A DNA stretch of 64,000 nucleotides from Streptomyces sp. HUAS CB01 (GTDB lineage Bacteria > Actinomycetota > Actinomycetes > Streptomycetales > Streptomycetaceae). Location of the stretch: assembly GCF_030406905.1 (NCBI RefSeq), contig NZ_CP129137.1, positions 6,479,501 through 6,543,500 on the forward strand. Direction: 5' to 3'. Below the pieces are notes generated by a model. It worked only from the letters and a program-made list of their open reading frames with translations, was not told where the DNA came from and ran no database searches. How positions within the stretch are numbered: position 1 is the stretch's first letter; each line of letters starts with the position of its first letter. Shown one piece after another: positions 33,925-42,479 of the stretch. Both the position numbers and the translations under genes were made by a program.

Positions 33925-36098
33925 CGGATGTCCGCTCCTTCCGCGGGGTCCAGCAGTTCGAGCCCGCCGGGCAGCGGGAGTTCGGTGTCCTCCCACACCA
34001 GCGACGGCCGTGCGCCGCCGGGGTCGGGGGCGCCGTAGCGCTCCGCCCGGAAGTGCCGTACGCGTTCGGGGAGCTGGTGCAGCGGACCGGTCGGCGCGAC
34101 CGCGTCGAGCCGGTGCGCGTGCTCGTGCCCCTCCGCCTGCCGGTCCCACAGCACCACGGGTACGCCGACGGCCAGACACAGCTGCACCAGTCGCGCGCGG
34201 TCCCCCCGCGGGCCGTGCACCACGACCTGGGCGGTGTCCCGGTGGGAGCTCGCGAGCAGCGCGTACACCCGCTCGGGGGAGGCGGTCCGCTCGTCCACGA
34301 CCAGCGGACCGGTGTGCCCGCTCTCCCAGCGCCGCCGCAGTTCCGCCTCGCGCCCCGGCGCCCGGGCGCTGACCTCGGGGCAGCGCAGGGCGACCCGGTA
34401 CGTCACACCCAGCGGCACGCCCGGCAGGAACTCCACGGGGCTGCCGGCGTCCCACTCGTCCACGTCGAGTTCGAGGCCGTCCCGGCCGACGACGACGTCG
34501 ATCTGCTCCACGGGCGTTCCGCCGCCGTGCGCCGCGCGTTCCGCCGCCTCGCGGATCAGCCGGCCGATCTCCGCGGAGCTCCGGGGCCGGTCGGCCGGGA
34601 CGAGCCGGGCGGCCGTACCGTCGCCGCGCACCTCCCACACCTCGCACCGGAACCGGCCCTCGTCCTCGGCCGGCGCGCCGCTGAGCTCCGCCACGAGTCG
34701 GACGACGGGCGGAGGCCGGTGCGCGGCCCAGGCCGCGGCGTCACCCCGGCGCTGCGACAGCGCGGCACGGTGGACGCCGAGGCGCCCGGCGACCCGGTCC
34801 GACCACTCGCTCAGCGCCCGGGACGAAGCGGGGGAGGCACACGCCGCCGCGTACTCGACCAGCTTGAGCAGGGCGGGGACCGGCGCGGTGCCGTCCGGGA
34901 GGGAGCCCCCGTCGGGATAGGCCTCCAGCTCGGTCACGACGGGGCCGATGTCGTCCGGGGCCAGCCGGGGCGCCGCCAGCGGCGCCGGCAGCGGTGTGTA
35001 GCGCAGTGCCTCTCGCGCGGCGCGTGGCAGCAGCGTCGCGTCGGCGGTCACGACCCCCGCCAATTCGGCGAGGAGGACCCGGTGTTCGTCCACGGACAGC
35101 AGCCGCGCCCCGGCCAGCCGGCCGGCGGTCAGCAACCGGTCCAGGCTGTCGCGCCCGGCCCCCGGCGCGGCCGCGGCCGCGAGCGACTCGCTGAGCGTCG
35201 CCAGCGCCCGTTCCTCGGCCGCCAGCACCGCCGCCAGTTCCTCCACGGACGGGGCGGAGTCCCCGGCCGGGGGTTCGTACCCCAGCGCCGCGGCGAGCGC
35301 CCGCGCGTGCTGGGCCCGGTGCGCGGGATCGCCCAGGAGCCGCCACAGTTCGGCGGCCAGTGCGCCGAGCGCGGGATCGTCGTGGCCCGCCGGACGGTGC
35401 ACCGCGCAGTCCGCGAGCACCTCCGCCGCGCCCGCCCGCCGCAGCTCCTCCTGCACCGTCCGCCACGGCACCGCCCAGCTGCGGCGCACCGTGTCCTGGG
35501 CGCCGAGCGGCCGCCCGCGATCCGGGAGCACGTGCGCCACGACCAGTCCGACCACGGTCTCGTCGGACAGCGACCAAAGCGGCCCGCCGCTGAACCCGGG
35601 GCCGATCGCACCGCCGGACAGCTCGCCGTCCAGATAGCCGACGGCGTCCTCCTGCAGTTTGACCCGGGCGTCCGCGAAGGCGATCGCGGCCCCGCCGCCG
35701 TGCCAGGCCCGCAGCGCCTGCCCCTCGGCCATGTCGCGCCAGACCACGGGGCGCGGCCCCGGCGGGGCGGGCTCGGCCAGTTCGAGGACCGCGAGGTCTC
35801 CCCGCCACACCGTCGCGGACGCGGCCGGCCGGGGCGGCACCCACACCGAGACCCTGGCCGCCCGGTGCCCGGAGCCGGGCACGCGGTTCTCGGGCCCGTG
35901 CAGCGCGACGGTCAGTTCGGCGGCCTCGGGCGGCCCGGTCTCGTAAGGGTCCCGTCCCAGCGCGTCGTTCACCACATGGGCGCAGGTCAGCACCCGGTGC
36001 GGGGACAGCAGTGCCGCTCCGCCCGCGGCCGCGCGCCCGTCGGAGTACAGCACCGAGAGGCGGGCGGCCGGGGCGGTCGGCCGTGTGAACCAGCCCAT
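33921..36098 (-). CDS. Trypsin-like protease fused to VMAP-C domain
   Basis: A 725-residue protein with an N-terminal trypsin-like serine protease: H41 (LTCAHVVND), D101 (RGDLAVLEL) and S170 (GPGFSGGPLW) make an intact triad. No signal peptide is seen, so it should act inside the cell. A helical stretch around residues 230-300 could be an effector-associated domain. The C-terminal about 280 residues (EQIDVVVGRDGLELDVDEW, then LVWEDTELPLP) match what I know of the VMAP-C domain. Family knowledge: VMAP proteins carry variable effectors and work with MoxR and vWA partners in conflict systems. Confidence 0.87.
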   Translation of the reverse strand: MGWFTRPTAPAARLSVLYSDGRAAAGGAALLSPHRVLTCAHVVNDALGRDPYETGPPEAAELTVALHGPENRVPGSGHRAARVSVWVPPRPAASATVWRGDLAVLELAEPAPPGPRPVVWRDMAEGQALRAWHGGGAAIAFADARVKLQEDAVGYLDGELSGGAIGPGFSGGPLWSLSDETVVGLVVAHVLPDRGRPLGAQDTVRRSWAVPWRTVQEELRRAGAAEVLADCAVHRPAGHDDPALGALAAELWRLLGDPAHRAQHARALAAALGYEPPAGDSAPSVEELAAVLAAEERALATLSESLAAAAAPGAGRDSLDRLLTAGRLAGARLLSVDEHRVLLAELAGVVTADATLLPRAAREALRYTPLPAPLAAPRLAPDDIGPVVTELEAYPDGGSLPDGTAPVPALLKLVEYAAACASPASSRALSEWSDRVAGRLGVHRAALSQRRGDAAAWAAHRPPPVVRLVAELSGAPAEDEGRFRCEVWEVRGDGTAARLVPADRPRSSAEIGRLIREAAERAAHGGGTPVEQIDVVVGRDGLELDVDEWDAGSPVEFLPGVPLGVTYRVALRCPEVSARAPGREAELRRRWESGHTGPLVVDERTASPERVYALLASSHRDTAQVVVHGPRGDRARLVQLCLAVGVPVVLWDRQAEGHEHAHRLDAVAPTGPLHQLPERVRHFRAERYGAPDPGGARPSLVWEDTELPLPGGLELLDPAEGADIR

Positions 36099-36101
36099 GG
36101 G

Positions 36102-36497
36102 TCAGTTCTGCCGCGCCCCGGGCTGCCAGGTGGCCGAGACGGTCATGGTGGCCTTGCCGTTCGCCCCGACGATGCCCAGCTTGAGGTCCTGGCCGATTTC
36201 CATATCGAACGCGACCGTGATCTCGGACGGCGGGTTGCCGGCGCCCGCCACCGCGGAGTGGATCTCGTCCAGCAGCGGCCCCATGGGGCTGAGCGCCGTG
36301 CGCAGCGCCTCGGTCGCACGTGCGGCGGCCCGTCCCTCCCCGCCGCCGCGTGCCACGGGCACCACGGTCCCGAATCCCTCCGGGAGATCACCGGGGTCCG
36401 CGGGCCCCGGTGGCACGGCCAGTGCCTCACCGGCCCCGGAAAGTTCCATCCGCACCTGCGAACCGTCAGTCAGTGCAACATCCATGTACTCGGGCAC
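36102..36497 (-). CDS. TCAD1 (CU044_2847) family protein
   Basis: A 131-residue protein with the CU044_2847 / trypsin-co-occurring-domain-1 pattern: an N-terminal MDVALTDGSQVRMEL, a middle helix (LRTALSPMGPLLDEIHSAV) and a C-terminal beta-rich EITVAFDMEIGQDLKLGIVG. GTG 36497 is preceded by GGGAG at 9 nt; ATG 36485 is an alternative. It lies 3 nt upstream of the protease gene. TCAD domains are found next to trypsin-like proteases; a substrate or regulator role is inferred. Confidence 0.87.
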   Translation of the reverse strand: MPEYMDVALTDGSQVRMELSGAGEALAVPPGPADPGDLPEGFGTVVPVARGGGEGRAAARATEALRTALSPMGPLLDEIHSAVAGAGNPPSEITVAFDMEIGQDLKLGIVGANGKATMTVSATWQPGARQN

Positions 36498-36543
36498 CCG
36501 GCCATTCTCCCGGTCAAGGGCCGCGCCGGGAGGTATTTTCCGG

Positions 36544-37620
36544 TCAGGCTGAGGCCAAACGAGCGGTCCGGTCGGCGAGTTCACCGATTCGTGTGCCGTC
36601 GAAACCGAACACGGCGCTGCGCACGCGGTCCTCCAGCGGCCCGGTCCACTGCGGCGGGATGCCGGCCGCGCCGCACAGCACCCCGGCCACCGAGCCCGCC
36701 GTCGCGCCGTTGGAGTCGGTGTCCAGCCCGCCGCGCACGGTCAGCGCGATGGTGGAGGTGAAGTCGCCCTCGCCGTACAGCAGTCCGGCCGTGATGACAC
36801 CCGCGTTCGGGACGGCGTGGATCCAGCCGAGGTGTCCCGTCTCCCTGTCGAGTTCGTCCAGCGCGGAGGACCAGGACACGCCCGCCTCGTACAGCGCCGT
36901 CGCCCGGCGGACGGTACGGGCGAACCTGCTGCTCGCGGGGATCCTGGCGAGGGCCGCCTCGATCGCCTCCCGCGCGTCGGCGGCCGTGAACGCCGCGGCG
37001 ACCAGCGCGGCCGCCCACATCGCCCCGTACACCCCGTTCCCCGTGTGCGACAGCACCGCGTCCCGGCGGGCGAGCGACGCGGCGCGCACCGGGTCGCCCG
37101 GACTCGTCCAGCCGAAGACGTCGGCGCGGATCAGCGCGCCGATCCACTCCTGGTACGGGTTGTCGTACGTGGCCGTCAGCGGCGGCTTCAGCCCGGCGGT
37201 GAGATTGCGGTACGCCGCCCGCTCGGCGGTGAAGGTCTGCAGGAACGGCATCCGCAGCAGCCACAGCTCGCCCACCTGCTCGGTGGTGAACGCGAAGCCG
37301 TGGGTCTCCAGCAGATGCAGGCCGAGGATCGCGTAGTCCACGTCGTCGTCGCGGCAGCTGCCGTGGATCCGGCCTCGCACGCACTCCCGCCACTCGGGAC
37401 GCAGCTCGAAGTCCGCTGCCGCACCGGGCGGCGGCTCGGGGAGGTAGTCCGTGAGCGGCAGCGCGCCGGTGAGCCGCAGGTAGCGGTCGATCCGGTCGCG
37501 CGTCCAGTAGTCGCCGCGCTCGACGGGCTTGCCGAGCATGTTGCCCGCGATCCGGCCCAGCCAGCCGCCGAGGATCCGGTCGGCGGTCGTCGGGCCCTGG
37601 GGCGTGCCGGGAGGCGTCAT
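36544..37620 (-). CDS. ADP-ribosylglycohydrolase family protein
   Basis: A 358-residue DraG/ARH-type hydrolase that removes ADP-ribose from proteins or small molecules. Metal-binding motifs are CRDDDVDY near residue 95 and GGLDTDSNGATAGSVAG near residue 305. It ends 46 nt before the TCAD1 gene on the same strand, so it may be the first gene of the VMAP unit. TACACC 6 nt before ATG 37620 could be its -10. Whether it belongs functionally to the system is inference. Confidence 0.9.
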   Translation of the reverse strand: MTPPGTPQGPTTADRILGGWLGRIAGNMLGKPVERGDYWTRDRIDRYLRLTGALPLTDYLPEPPPGAAADFELRPEWRECVRGRIHGSCRDDDVDYAILGLHLLETHGFAFTTEQVGELWLLRMPFLQTFTAERAAYRNLTAGLKPPLTATYDNPYQEWIGALIRADVFGWTSPGDPVRAASLARRDAVLSHTGNGVYGAMWAAALVAAAFTAADAREAIEAALARIPASSRFARTVRRATALYEAGVSWSSALDELDRETGHLGWIHAVPNAGVITAGLLYGEGDFTSTIALTVRGGLDTDSNGATAGSVAGVLCGAAGIPPQWTGPLEDRVRSAVFGFDGTRIGELADRTARLASA

Positions 37621-37644
37621 GGAACGGGTGTACCCCGTCGCGGC

Positions 37645-38049
37645 TCAGGAACCGGGGAGGCCCGTCCGCAGGACGTCGAGGTAGTGCCGGTTGTACATGA
37701 TGCCGAGGACGTTCCCGAACGGGTCCACGACCGACGCGGTGACGAAGCCCTCACCGTGCTCCGTGGGTGCCTGGTGCTCCTCGGCGCCCAGCGACAGCAG
37801 CCTGTCCAGCGTCCCCTCGAGATCGTCGACGTGCCAGTGGACGACCGCGCCGCCCGCACCGGGCGCGTGGTCCTGCGGGGCGAAGCGGCTGTCGATGATC
37901 CCGAGCTCGTGCTCGTAGTCCCCGAGACGGAACTCGATGTAGCCGGGCCGCTCGAAGTACGGGGCGACGCCCAGCAGCTCCGTGTACCACTTCGCGGCCG
38001 CGTCCAGGTCGCCCGCCCAGAAGCTGACGGTGGTGAGTCCTCGCAGCAT
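37645..38049 (-). CDS. VOC (glyoxalase/bleomycin-resistance fold) protein
   Basis: A 134-residue vicinal-oxygen-chelate protein. TVSFWAGDLDAAAKWYTELLG and VVHWHVDDLEGTLDRLLSLGA are the two halves of the beta-alpha-beta-beta-beta motif, followed by VVDPFGNVLGIMYN. These folds act as glyoxalases, dioxygenases or resistance proteins, and the function is not resolved. It lies 24 nt upstream of the ADP-ribosylglycohydrolase gene on the same strand, so co-transcription is possible. Confidence 0.88.
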   Translation of the reverse strand: MLRGLTTVSFWAGDLDAAAKWYTELLGVAPYFERPGYIEFRLGDYEHELGIIDSRFAPQDHAPGAGGAVVHWHVDDLEGTLDRLLSLGAEEHQAPTEHGEGFVTASVVDPFGNVLGIMYNRHYLDVLRTGLPGS

Positions 38050-38104
38050 GTCCGCTCTTCCTTCCCGTGGTTCCTCCGCTGCGCCGCAGGCTAGGAGCCA
38101 TATA

Positions 38105-38119
38105 GGTCAAATCCTGACC
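38105..38119. promoter_or_regulatory. Inverted repeat GGTCA-N5-TGACC in a divergent promoter
   Basis: The dyad lies 56 nt from the VOC start (minus) and 70 nt from the glycerate kinase start (plus), in an AT-richer stretch (CATATAGGTCAAATCCTGAC). It is a candidate operator for one or both genes. Confidence 0.45.
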
Positions 38120-38188
38120 GCTTTCAAAACCGGTCGGCTGCGGATAGGGTCGGGTCGGCGCGACTGCCTGTTCGAAAGCAAGGGATTG

Positions 38189-39322
38189 ATGGTGGCGGAC
38201 GGAGCAGTTACTGCCCCACGTGTGCTCGTGGCGGCGGACAAGTTCAAGGGCTCGCTCACGGCCGTGCAGGTCGCCGAGCGGGTGACCGCGGGGCTGCGGC
38301 GGGTCGTCCCGGGGCTCGCGGTGGAGACCCTGCCGGTCGCGGACGGCGGCGACGGTACCGTCGCCGCGGCCGTGGCGGCCGGGTTCGAGCGGCGTCAGGT
38401 CGACGTGACCGGCCCGCTCGGCCAGCCCGTGACGGCGGCGTACGCCCTGCGCGGCACGACCGCGGTGGTGGAGATGGCCGAGGCGTCCGGTCTCCAGCAC
38501 CTGCCCGACGGCGTCTTCGCGCCGCTCACGGCGACCACGTACGGCTCCGGGGAGCTGCTGCGCGCCGCCCTCGACGCGGGTGCGCGGACGATCGTCTTCG
38601 GCGTCGGCGGCAGCGCCACCACGGACGGCGGCGCGGGGATGCTGGCGGCGCTCGGCGCGCGTTTCCTGGACGCGGACGGCGAGCCCGTCGGTCCCGGCGG
38701 CGGCGCCCTGATCGACGTGGCGAGCGCTGACCTGTCCGGGCTGGACGCCCGCTTCGAGGACGTGGAGCTGATTCTCGCCAGCGACGTCGACAACCCGCTG
38801 ACCGGTCCGAAGGGCGCGCCTGCCGTCTTCGGCCCGCAGAAGGGCGCCTCTCCGGAGGACGTGGCCGCCCTGGACGCGGCCCTCGCCCACTACGCGTCGG
38901 TCCTCGGGCCCGAGCAGGCCGGGCGTCCCGGCGCCGGCGCGGCGGGCGGCATCGGCTACGGCGCGCTGGTCGCCCTCGGCGCGGGCTTCCGGCCGGGCAT
39001 CGAGGTGATGCTCGACATCCTCGGCTTCTCCGACGCGCTGTCCCGGGCGACCCTCGTCGTCACCGGCGAGGGCTCCCTCGACGAGCAGACCCTGCACGGC
39101 AAGGCCCCGGCCGGTGTCGCCGCGGCCGCCCGTGCGAAGGGCATCGACGTCGTCGCGGTCTGCGGCCGGCTCGCGCTCACCCCGGACGCGCTCGCCGGCG
39201 CGGGCATCCGCCGCGCCTACGCGCTCCTGGAGCTGGAGCCCGACCCGGCGGCCTGCATGGCCCAGGCGGGCCCGCTGCTGGAACGGGTCGCGGAGTCGGT
39301 CGCGAAGGACTTCCTCTCCTGA
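38189..39322 (+). CDS. Glycerate kinase
   Basis: A 377-residue type-I glycerate kinase (GlxK/GckA family) that phosphorylates D-glycerate. VLVAADKFKGSLTAVQVAERV at the N-terminus, LPVADGGDGTVAA near residue 55, FGVGGSATTDGGAGML near residue 137 and TGEGSLDEQTLHGKAP near residue 295 are family signatures. ATG 38189 is chosen; the frame is open further upstream. Glycerate arises in glyoxylate metabolism, but the ethylmalonyl-CoA operon is 7 kb away and no direct link is visible. Confidence 0.93.
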   Translation: MVADGAVTAPRVLVAADKFKGSLTAVQVAERVTAGLRRVVPGLAVETLPVADGGDGTVAAAVAAGFERRQVDVTGPLGQPVTAAYALRGTTAVVEMAEASGLQHLPDGVFAPLTATTYGSGELLRAALDAGARTIVFGVGGSATTDGGAGMLAALGARFLDADGEPVGPGGGALIDVASADLSGLDARFEDVELILASDVDNPLTGPKGAPAVFGPQKGASPEDVAALDAALAHYASVLGPEQAGRPGAGAAGGIGYGALVALGAGFRPGIEVMLDILGFSDALSRATLVVTGEGSLDEQTLHGKAPAGVAAAARAKGIDVVAVCGRLALTPDALAGAGIRRAYALLELEPDPAACMAQAGPLLERVAESVAKDFLS

Positions 39323-39332
39323 CGCGTCCTGA

Positions 39333-39357
39333 AACGTCCTGACGGTACCGGGACGTT
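39333..39357. terminator. 7-bp stem hairpin after glycerate kinase
   Basis: AACGTCC (39333-39339) pairs with GGACGTT (39351-39357), 10 nt after the stop codon. It is weaker than the hairpin that follows. Confidence 0.4.
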
Positions 39358-39380
39358 CCGGCACCGCGGGTCCCCCACGA

Positions 39381-39408
39381 GAGCCCCCCGGATCCCGTCC
39401 GGGGGCTC
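39381..39408 (+). terminator. 11-bp stem terminator after glycerate kinase
   Basis: GAGCCCCCCGGA and TCCGGGGGCTC pair with one bulged C around TCCCG. It ends the glycerate kinase transcript. Confidence 0.7.
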
Positions 39409-39611
39409 CGGTGTGTCCGTGGGCGGAACCGCCGCAAGGCACCCCGTGGGTCCGGAGCGACGGCGCGAACTCCGGTGGAGCGCACGGCGAATGGCCGAAA
39501 GACGGCCCTTGCGGACCTGGGCTGTTCCGACGACCTGTACCCGCTCCCCACCGCTCCCTAGCATGTGCGTCCTACCCGACCCGATTTCCCATTGACGCGA
39601 ATGAGGACTGG

Positions 39612-40424
39612 ATGCAGAGCGAGTCGTGGAGCCCGGACGCCATCGACACCAAGGTGCCCAGCGTGGCGCGTATGTACGACTTCTTCCTGGGGGGCGACGA
39701 CAACTACCAGTCCGACCGCGACGCCTGTGAGCAGCTGCTGAAGCAGGTGCCCAGCACGAAGGTGCTCGCCGTCAACAACCGCCGTTTCCTGCAGCGTGTC
39801 GTCCGTACCCTGGCCGAGGACTACGGCATCCGGCAGTTCATCGACCACGGTTCCGGCCTGCCGACCCAGAACAACGTCCACCAGGTGGCGCAGGCCGTCG
39901 ACCCGGAGTCACGGGTGGTGTACGTGGACAGCGACCCCATCGTGCTGGCGCACGGCCGGGCGTTGCTGGAGGAGAACGACCGCACCGCGGTCATACAGGC
40001 GGACATGAGGGACACCGACGGCATCTTCGGCCACGAGGAGACCACCCGCCTCATCGACTTCGACAAGCCGGTCGCCGCCCTGTTCGTCTCGGTGATGCAC
40101 TGCATCCCGGACTCGGACGACCCGGCCGGTCTCGTTCGCCGGGTCGCCGAACGCCTGGTGCCCGGCAGCTTCCTGGTGGTCTGTCAGCTCGTCAGCGACC
40201 GCCCCGAGATCCGCACGTTCGTGACGGACTTCATGGCCGAGGCCACCGGCGGGCAGTGGGGCCGGGTCCGTGAGGAGCACGAGGTGACGGAGTACTTCAA
40301 CGGGCTCCAGATCCTGGAACCGGGACTGGTGGAGGTCTCCACCTGGCGGCCGGACACCGATCTGGCGCCGGTGCAGCAGACCGACGAGTGGATCGAGTGG
40401 GGCGGCGTGGGCCGGCTGGTCTGA
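39612..40424 (+). CDS. SAM-dependent methyltransferase, DUF574/SAV2177 family
   Basis: A 270-residue protein of the actinomycete DUF574 methyltransferase family. PSVARMYDFFLGGDDNYQSD near residue 17 is the family signature. QFIDHGSGLPTQNNVHQVAQ, VVYVDSDPIVLAHGRALL and ALFVSVMHCIPD form the Rossmann methyltransferase core. The ATG at 39612 fits the conserved N-terminus; the longer frame is Arg-rich. These proteins are numerous in Streptomyces and their substrates are largely unknown. It sits beside an Scr1/DUF397 regulatory set. Confidence 0.9.
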   Translation: MQSESWSPDAIDTKVPSVARMYDFFLGGDDNYQSDRDACEQLLKQVPSTKVLAVNNRRFLQRVVRTLAEDYGIRQFIDHGSGLPTQNNVHQVAQAVDPESRVVYVDSDPIVLAHGRALLEENDRTAVIQADMRDTDGIFGHEETTRLIDFDKPVAALFVSVMHCIPDSDDPAGLVRRVAERLVPGSFLVVCQLVSDRPEIRTFVTDFMAEATGGQWGRVREEHEVTEYFNGLQILEPGLVEVSTWRPDTDLAPVQQTDEWIEWGGVGRLV

Positions 40425-40434
40425 CGCCTTCGGA

Positions 40435-40478
40435 CGTCGCGGGCGGCCCCGCGCTCTCAGGCCCGGCTGCCCGCGACG
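40435..40478. terminator. 10-bp stem hairpin between convergent genes
   Basis: CGTCGCGGGC (40435-40444) pairs with GCCCGCGACG (40469-40478). It lies between the methyltransferase stop and the XRE stop, a suitable bidirectional terminator. Confidence 0.5.
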
Positions 40479-40537
40479 CGGACGGTGCGGTCGTGTCCTC
40501 GGCGCCGGCGACCGGGCGGGCCTCTCCGGTCACGGCA

Positions 40538-41440
40538 CTAGAGACGGGACAGCCGCTCCTCGATGAGGGCCAGGGAGTTCTTGGGGGTGAGCGCGCAGGC
40601 GCCGAGCCGGTCCAGCATGTCCCGGTACTGCTCCACGACGTGGGGCTTCTGGCTGAAGGTGCTGTCGGTCAGGTGCTCGATGTAGACGGCGTCCTTCAGA
40701 TCGCTCAGCGCGAAGCGCAGATAGGTCACCCCGGTGCCGACGCCGACCGAGGCCGTCACGTCCAGAGGGGCGATCTGCAACGTGATCCGGGGCTCCTGCA
40801 TCATCGTGACCAGGTGCTCCAGCTGACCGCGCATCACCTTCGGCCCGCCGACGGTGCGCATCAGCACGGACTCGTCGATCACCGCCCACAGCCGGGGCGC
40901 GTCGGGCTGGTCGAGCTGGCGCTGCCGTTCCTGCCGCAGCTCGACCCGGCGGTGCACGTCGTGGGCGTACAGCCGCGCCGGTCCGGACTCGATGACCGCA
41001 CGGGCGTACGCCGAGGTCTGCAACAGGCCCGGTACGTAGAAGGGTTCGTACGTACGGATCGTCGCCGCCGCGCCCTCCAGGGCGACCAGCGGGGCGAAGA
41101 AGTCCGTCAGCACGTCGCTGAAGTTGCGCCACCAGTCACCGCGCCGCGACTGCTCGACGAGCCGCAGGAACTCGGCGACGCTCTCCTCCCCGTCCACCCC
41201 GTAGAGCTCCAGCAGGGCGACGGCGTCGGCCGGCTTGCAGCCGTGCCGGCCCAGCTCGATACGGCTGGTCTTGGAACGGGAGAAGCCGAGGCGGACGTCG
41301 ACGGCGGAGGGGTCGAGCCCGGCGGCCGTGCGCAGTTCGCGCAACTTGCCACCCAGGATCACCTTCAGGGCGGTCGGGTTGCTCTCGACCGCTCCCAGTG
41401 GCCCGGCGAACAACGACGGGCTCGGTTCTACTGCAGCCAT
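40538..41440 (-). CDS. Scr1-type XRE regulator with DUF5753 domain
   Basis: A 300-residue regulator. An N-terminal XRE HTH (LRELRTAAGLDPSAVDVRLG, then FSRSKTSRIELGR) spans residues 30-75. The DUF5753 domain follows, with EGAAATIRTYEPFYVPGLLQ and YLRFALSDLKDAVYIEHL. In Streptomyces such genes pair with DUF397 partners (WhiJ/BldB-like networks) that affect development and antibiotic production. Here the DUF397 gene is upstream on the same strand, 92 nt away. Confidence 0.93.
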   Translation of the reverse strand: MAAVEPSPSLFAGPLGAVESNPTALKVILGGKLRELRTAAGLDPSAVDVRLGFSRSKTSRIELGRHGCKPADAVALLELYGVDGEESVAEFLRLVEQSRRGDWWRNFSDVLTDFFAPLVALEGAAATIRTYEPFYVPGLLQTSAYARAVIESGPARLYAHDVHRRVELRQERQRQLDQPDAPRLWAVIDESVLMRTVGGPKVMRGQLEHLVTMMQEPRITLQIAPLDVTASVGVGTGVTYLRFALSDLKDAVYIEHLTDSTFSQKPHVVEQYRDMLDRLGACALTPKNSLALIEERLSRL

Positions 41441-41532
41441 CGTGCGCTCCTGCGGACTATTGAGAAGACGTCGACACTATCCCGTACATCCGTGTGTGAG
41501 CCACGGCGAACTGGACGGTGAGGTACCCATTT

Positions 41533-41766
41533 TCAGCCAATCACGTCATCGAATTCACCGCCGCGGGCCCCGGCCACGAAAGCCTCCACCTCGTCCCGCG
41601 TGTAGACGAGCGCGGGCCCTTGCGGATCACGGGAGTTGCGCACGGCCACCTGCCCGTCGGGGAGTGCTGCCAGCTCCACGCAGTTGCCGGTGGCATTGCT
41701 GTGGCTGCTCTTGATCCACGTCACCCGGTTCAGCTCCCCCGCCGGCATGCCATTGGTGAACTCCAT
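41533..41766 (-). CDS. DUF397 protein, partner of the Scr1 regulator
   Basis: A 77-residue DUF397 protein with the hallmark WIKSSHSNATGNCVELAALP and AVRNSRDPQGPALVYTRDEV blocks. GAGGGG lies 9 nt before ATG 41766. DUF397 proteins bind or antagonise their XRE partners. It is transcribed before the XRE gene, the reverse of the order I most often see for such pairs. Confidence 0.92.
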   Translation of the reverse strand: MEFTNGMPAGELNRVTWIKSSHSNATGNCVELAALPDGQVAVRNSRDPQGPALVYTRDEVEAFVAGARGGEFDDVIG

Positions 41767-41828
41767 GCCCAACAACCCCTCTTTGTTCGCACGTTCGTTC
41801 GCCCCGTATCTGGTCAGTGCAATCCCAG

Positions 41829-41840
41829 ATGCAATTGCAT
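41829..41840. promoter_or_regulatory. 12-bp palindrome ATGCAATTGCAT in a divergent promoter
   Basis: A perfect AT-rich palindrome lies in an unusually AT-rich stretch between the divergent DUF397 and HATPase genes. It is a strong candidate for the Scr1-type regulator's operator. Confidence 0.6.
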
Positions 41841-41921
41841 TTTCGGGGCCGGCTCGACAATACTCGGTCAACACCGGCTGCCGCAGCGTCGAACACCCAG
41901 GCCTGCAGGGGGACATGACCA

Positions 41922-42479
41922 GTGACGATTCACATGTCAACCATCTCCACCACGACGGCCGGGCACGGAAGTCGGCGCGCAACAGAGCAATACGGCCCGA
42001 AACCGCTGCCCGAGAGCCCTCGTGCCACACCCCAGGACCCCGTCCTGGAGGGACTTCCGCCACTCGGTGGGTTCGCCGCCTGCGGGCTGGACGGCAGCCC
42101 CCGGAATCCGTGCCAGGCGCGCCGCTTCGTCGCCCACACCCTGCACTGCTGGGAACTTCCGTCCCTCGTCCCGGACATGGCGCTGGTCGTCAGCGAGCTG
42201 GTGACCAACGCCGTCCGGCACGCGCTCGTCGCCGAACCGCAGGGGGCGGCGCCCGAGTACCCCCTGTGGCTGGGCCTCGTCCGCCACCCTGAGCACGTCG
42301 TCTGCTCCGTCGCCGATCCGAGCTCCGAACCGCCCAGGCAGCGCGACGCCGCGGCCGCGGACCTCGACGGCCGCGGCCTCGAACTGATCGGCGCGCTGAG
42401 CGAGAGCTGGTCCTGGTCGCTCACCGAGCCCAGGGGCAAGACCGTGTGGGCGAGCCTGGCCCTGCCCGGCCGGGACTGA
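41922..42479 (+). CDS. RsbW-like ATP-binding (HATPase_c) protein
   Basis: A 185-residue serine-kinase-type ATP-binding protein. ARRFVAHTLHCW and LVVSELVTNAVRHALV (N-box) near residues 70-105, with the glycine-rich DLDGRGLELIGALSESW near residue 155, define the fold. Such proteins act as anti-sigma factors or developmental modulators beside Scr1/DUF397 pairs. The start may be GTG 41922 or ATG 41934. It is divergent from DUF397 and shares its promoter region. Confidence 0.9.
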   Translation: MTIHMSTISTTTAGHGSRRATEQYGPKPLPESPRATPQDPVLEGLPPLGGFAACGLDGSPRNPCQARRFVAHTLHCWELPSLVPDMALVVSELVTNAVRHALVAEPQGAAPEYPLWLGLVRHPEHVVCSVADPSSEPPRQRDAAAADLDGRGLELIGALSESWSWSLTEPRGKTVWASLALPGRD

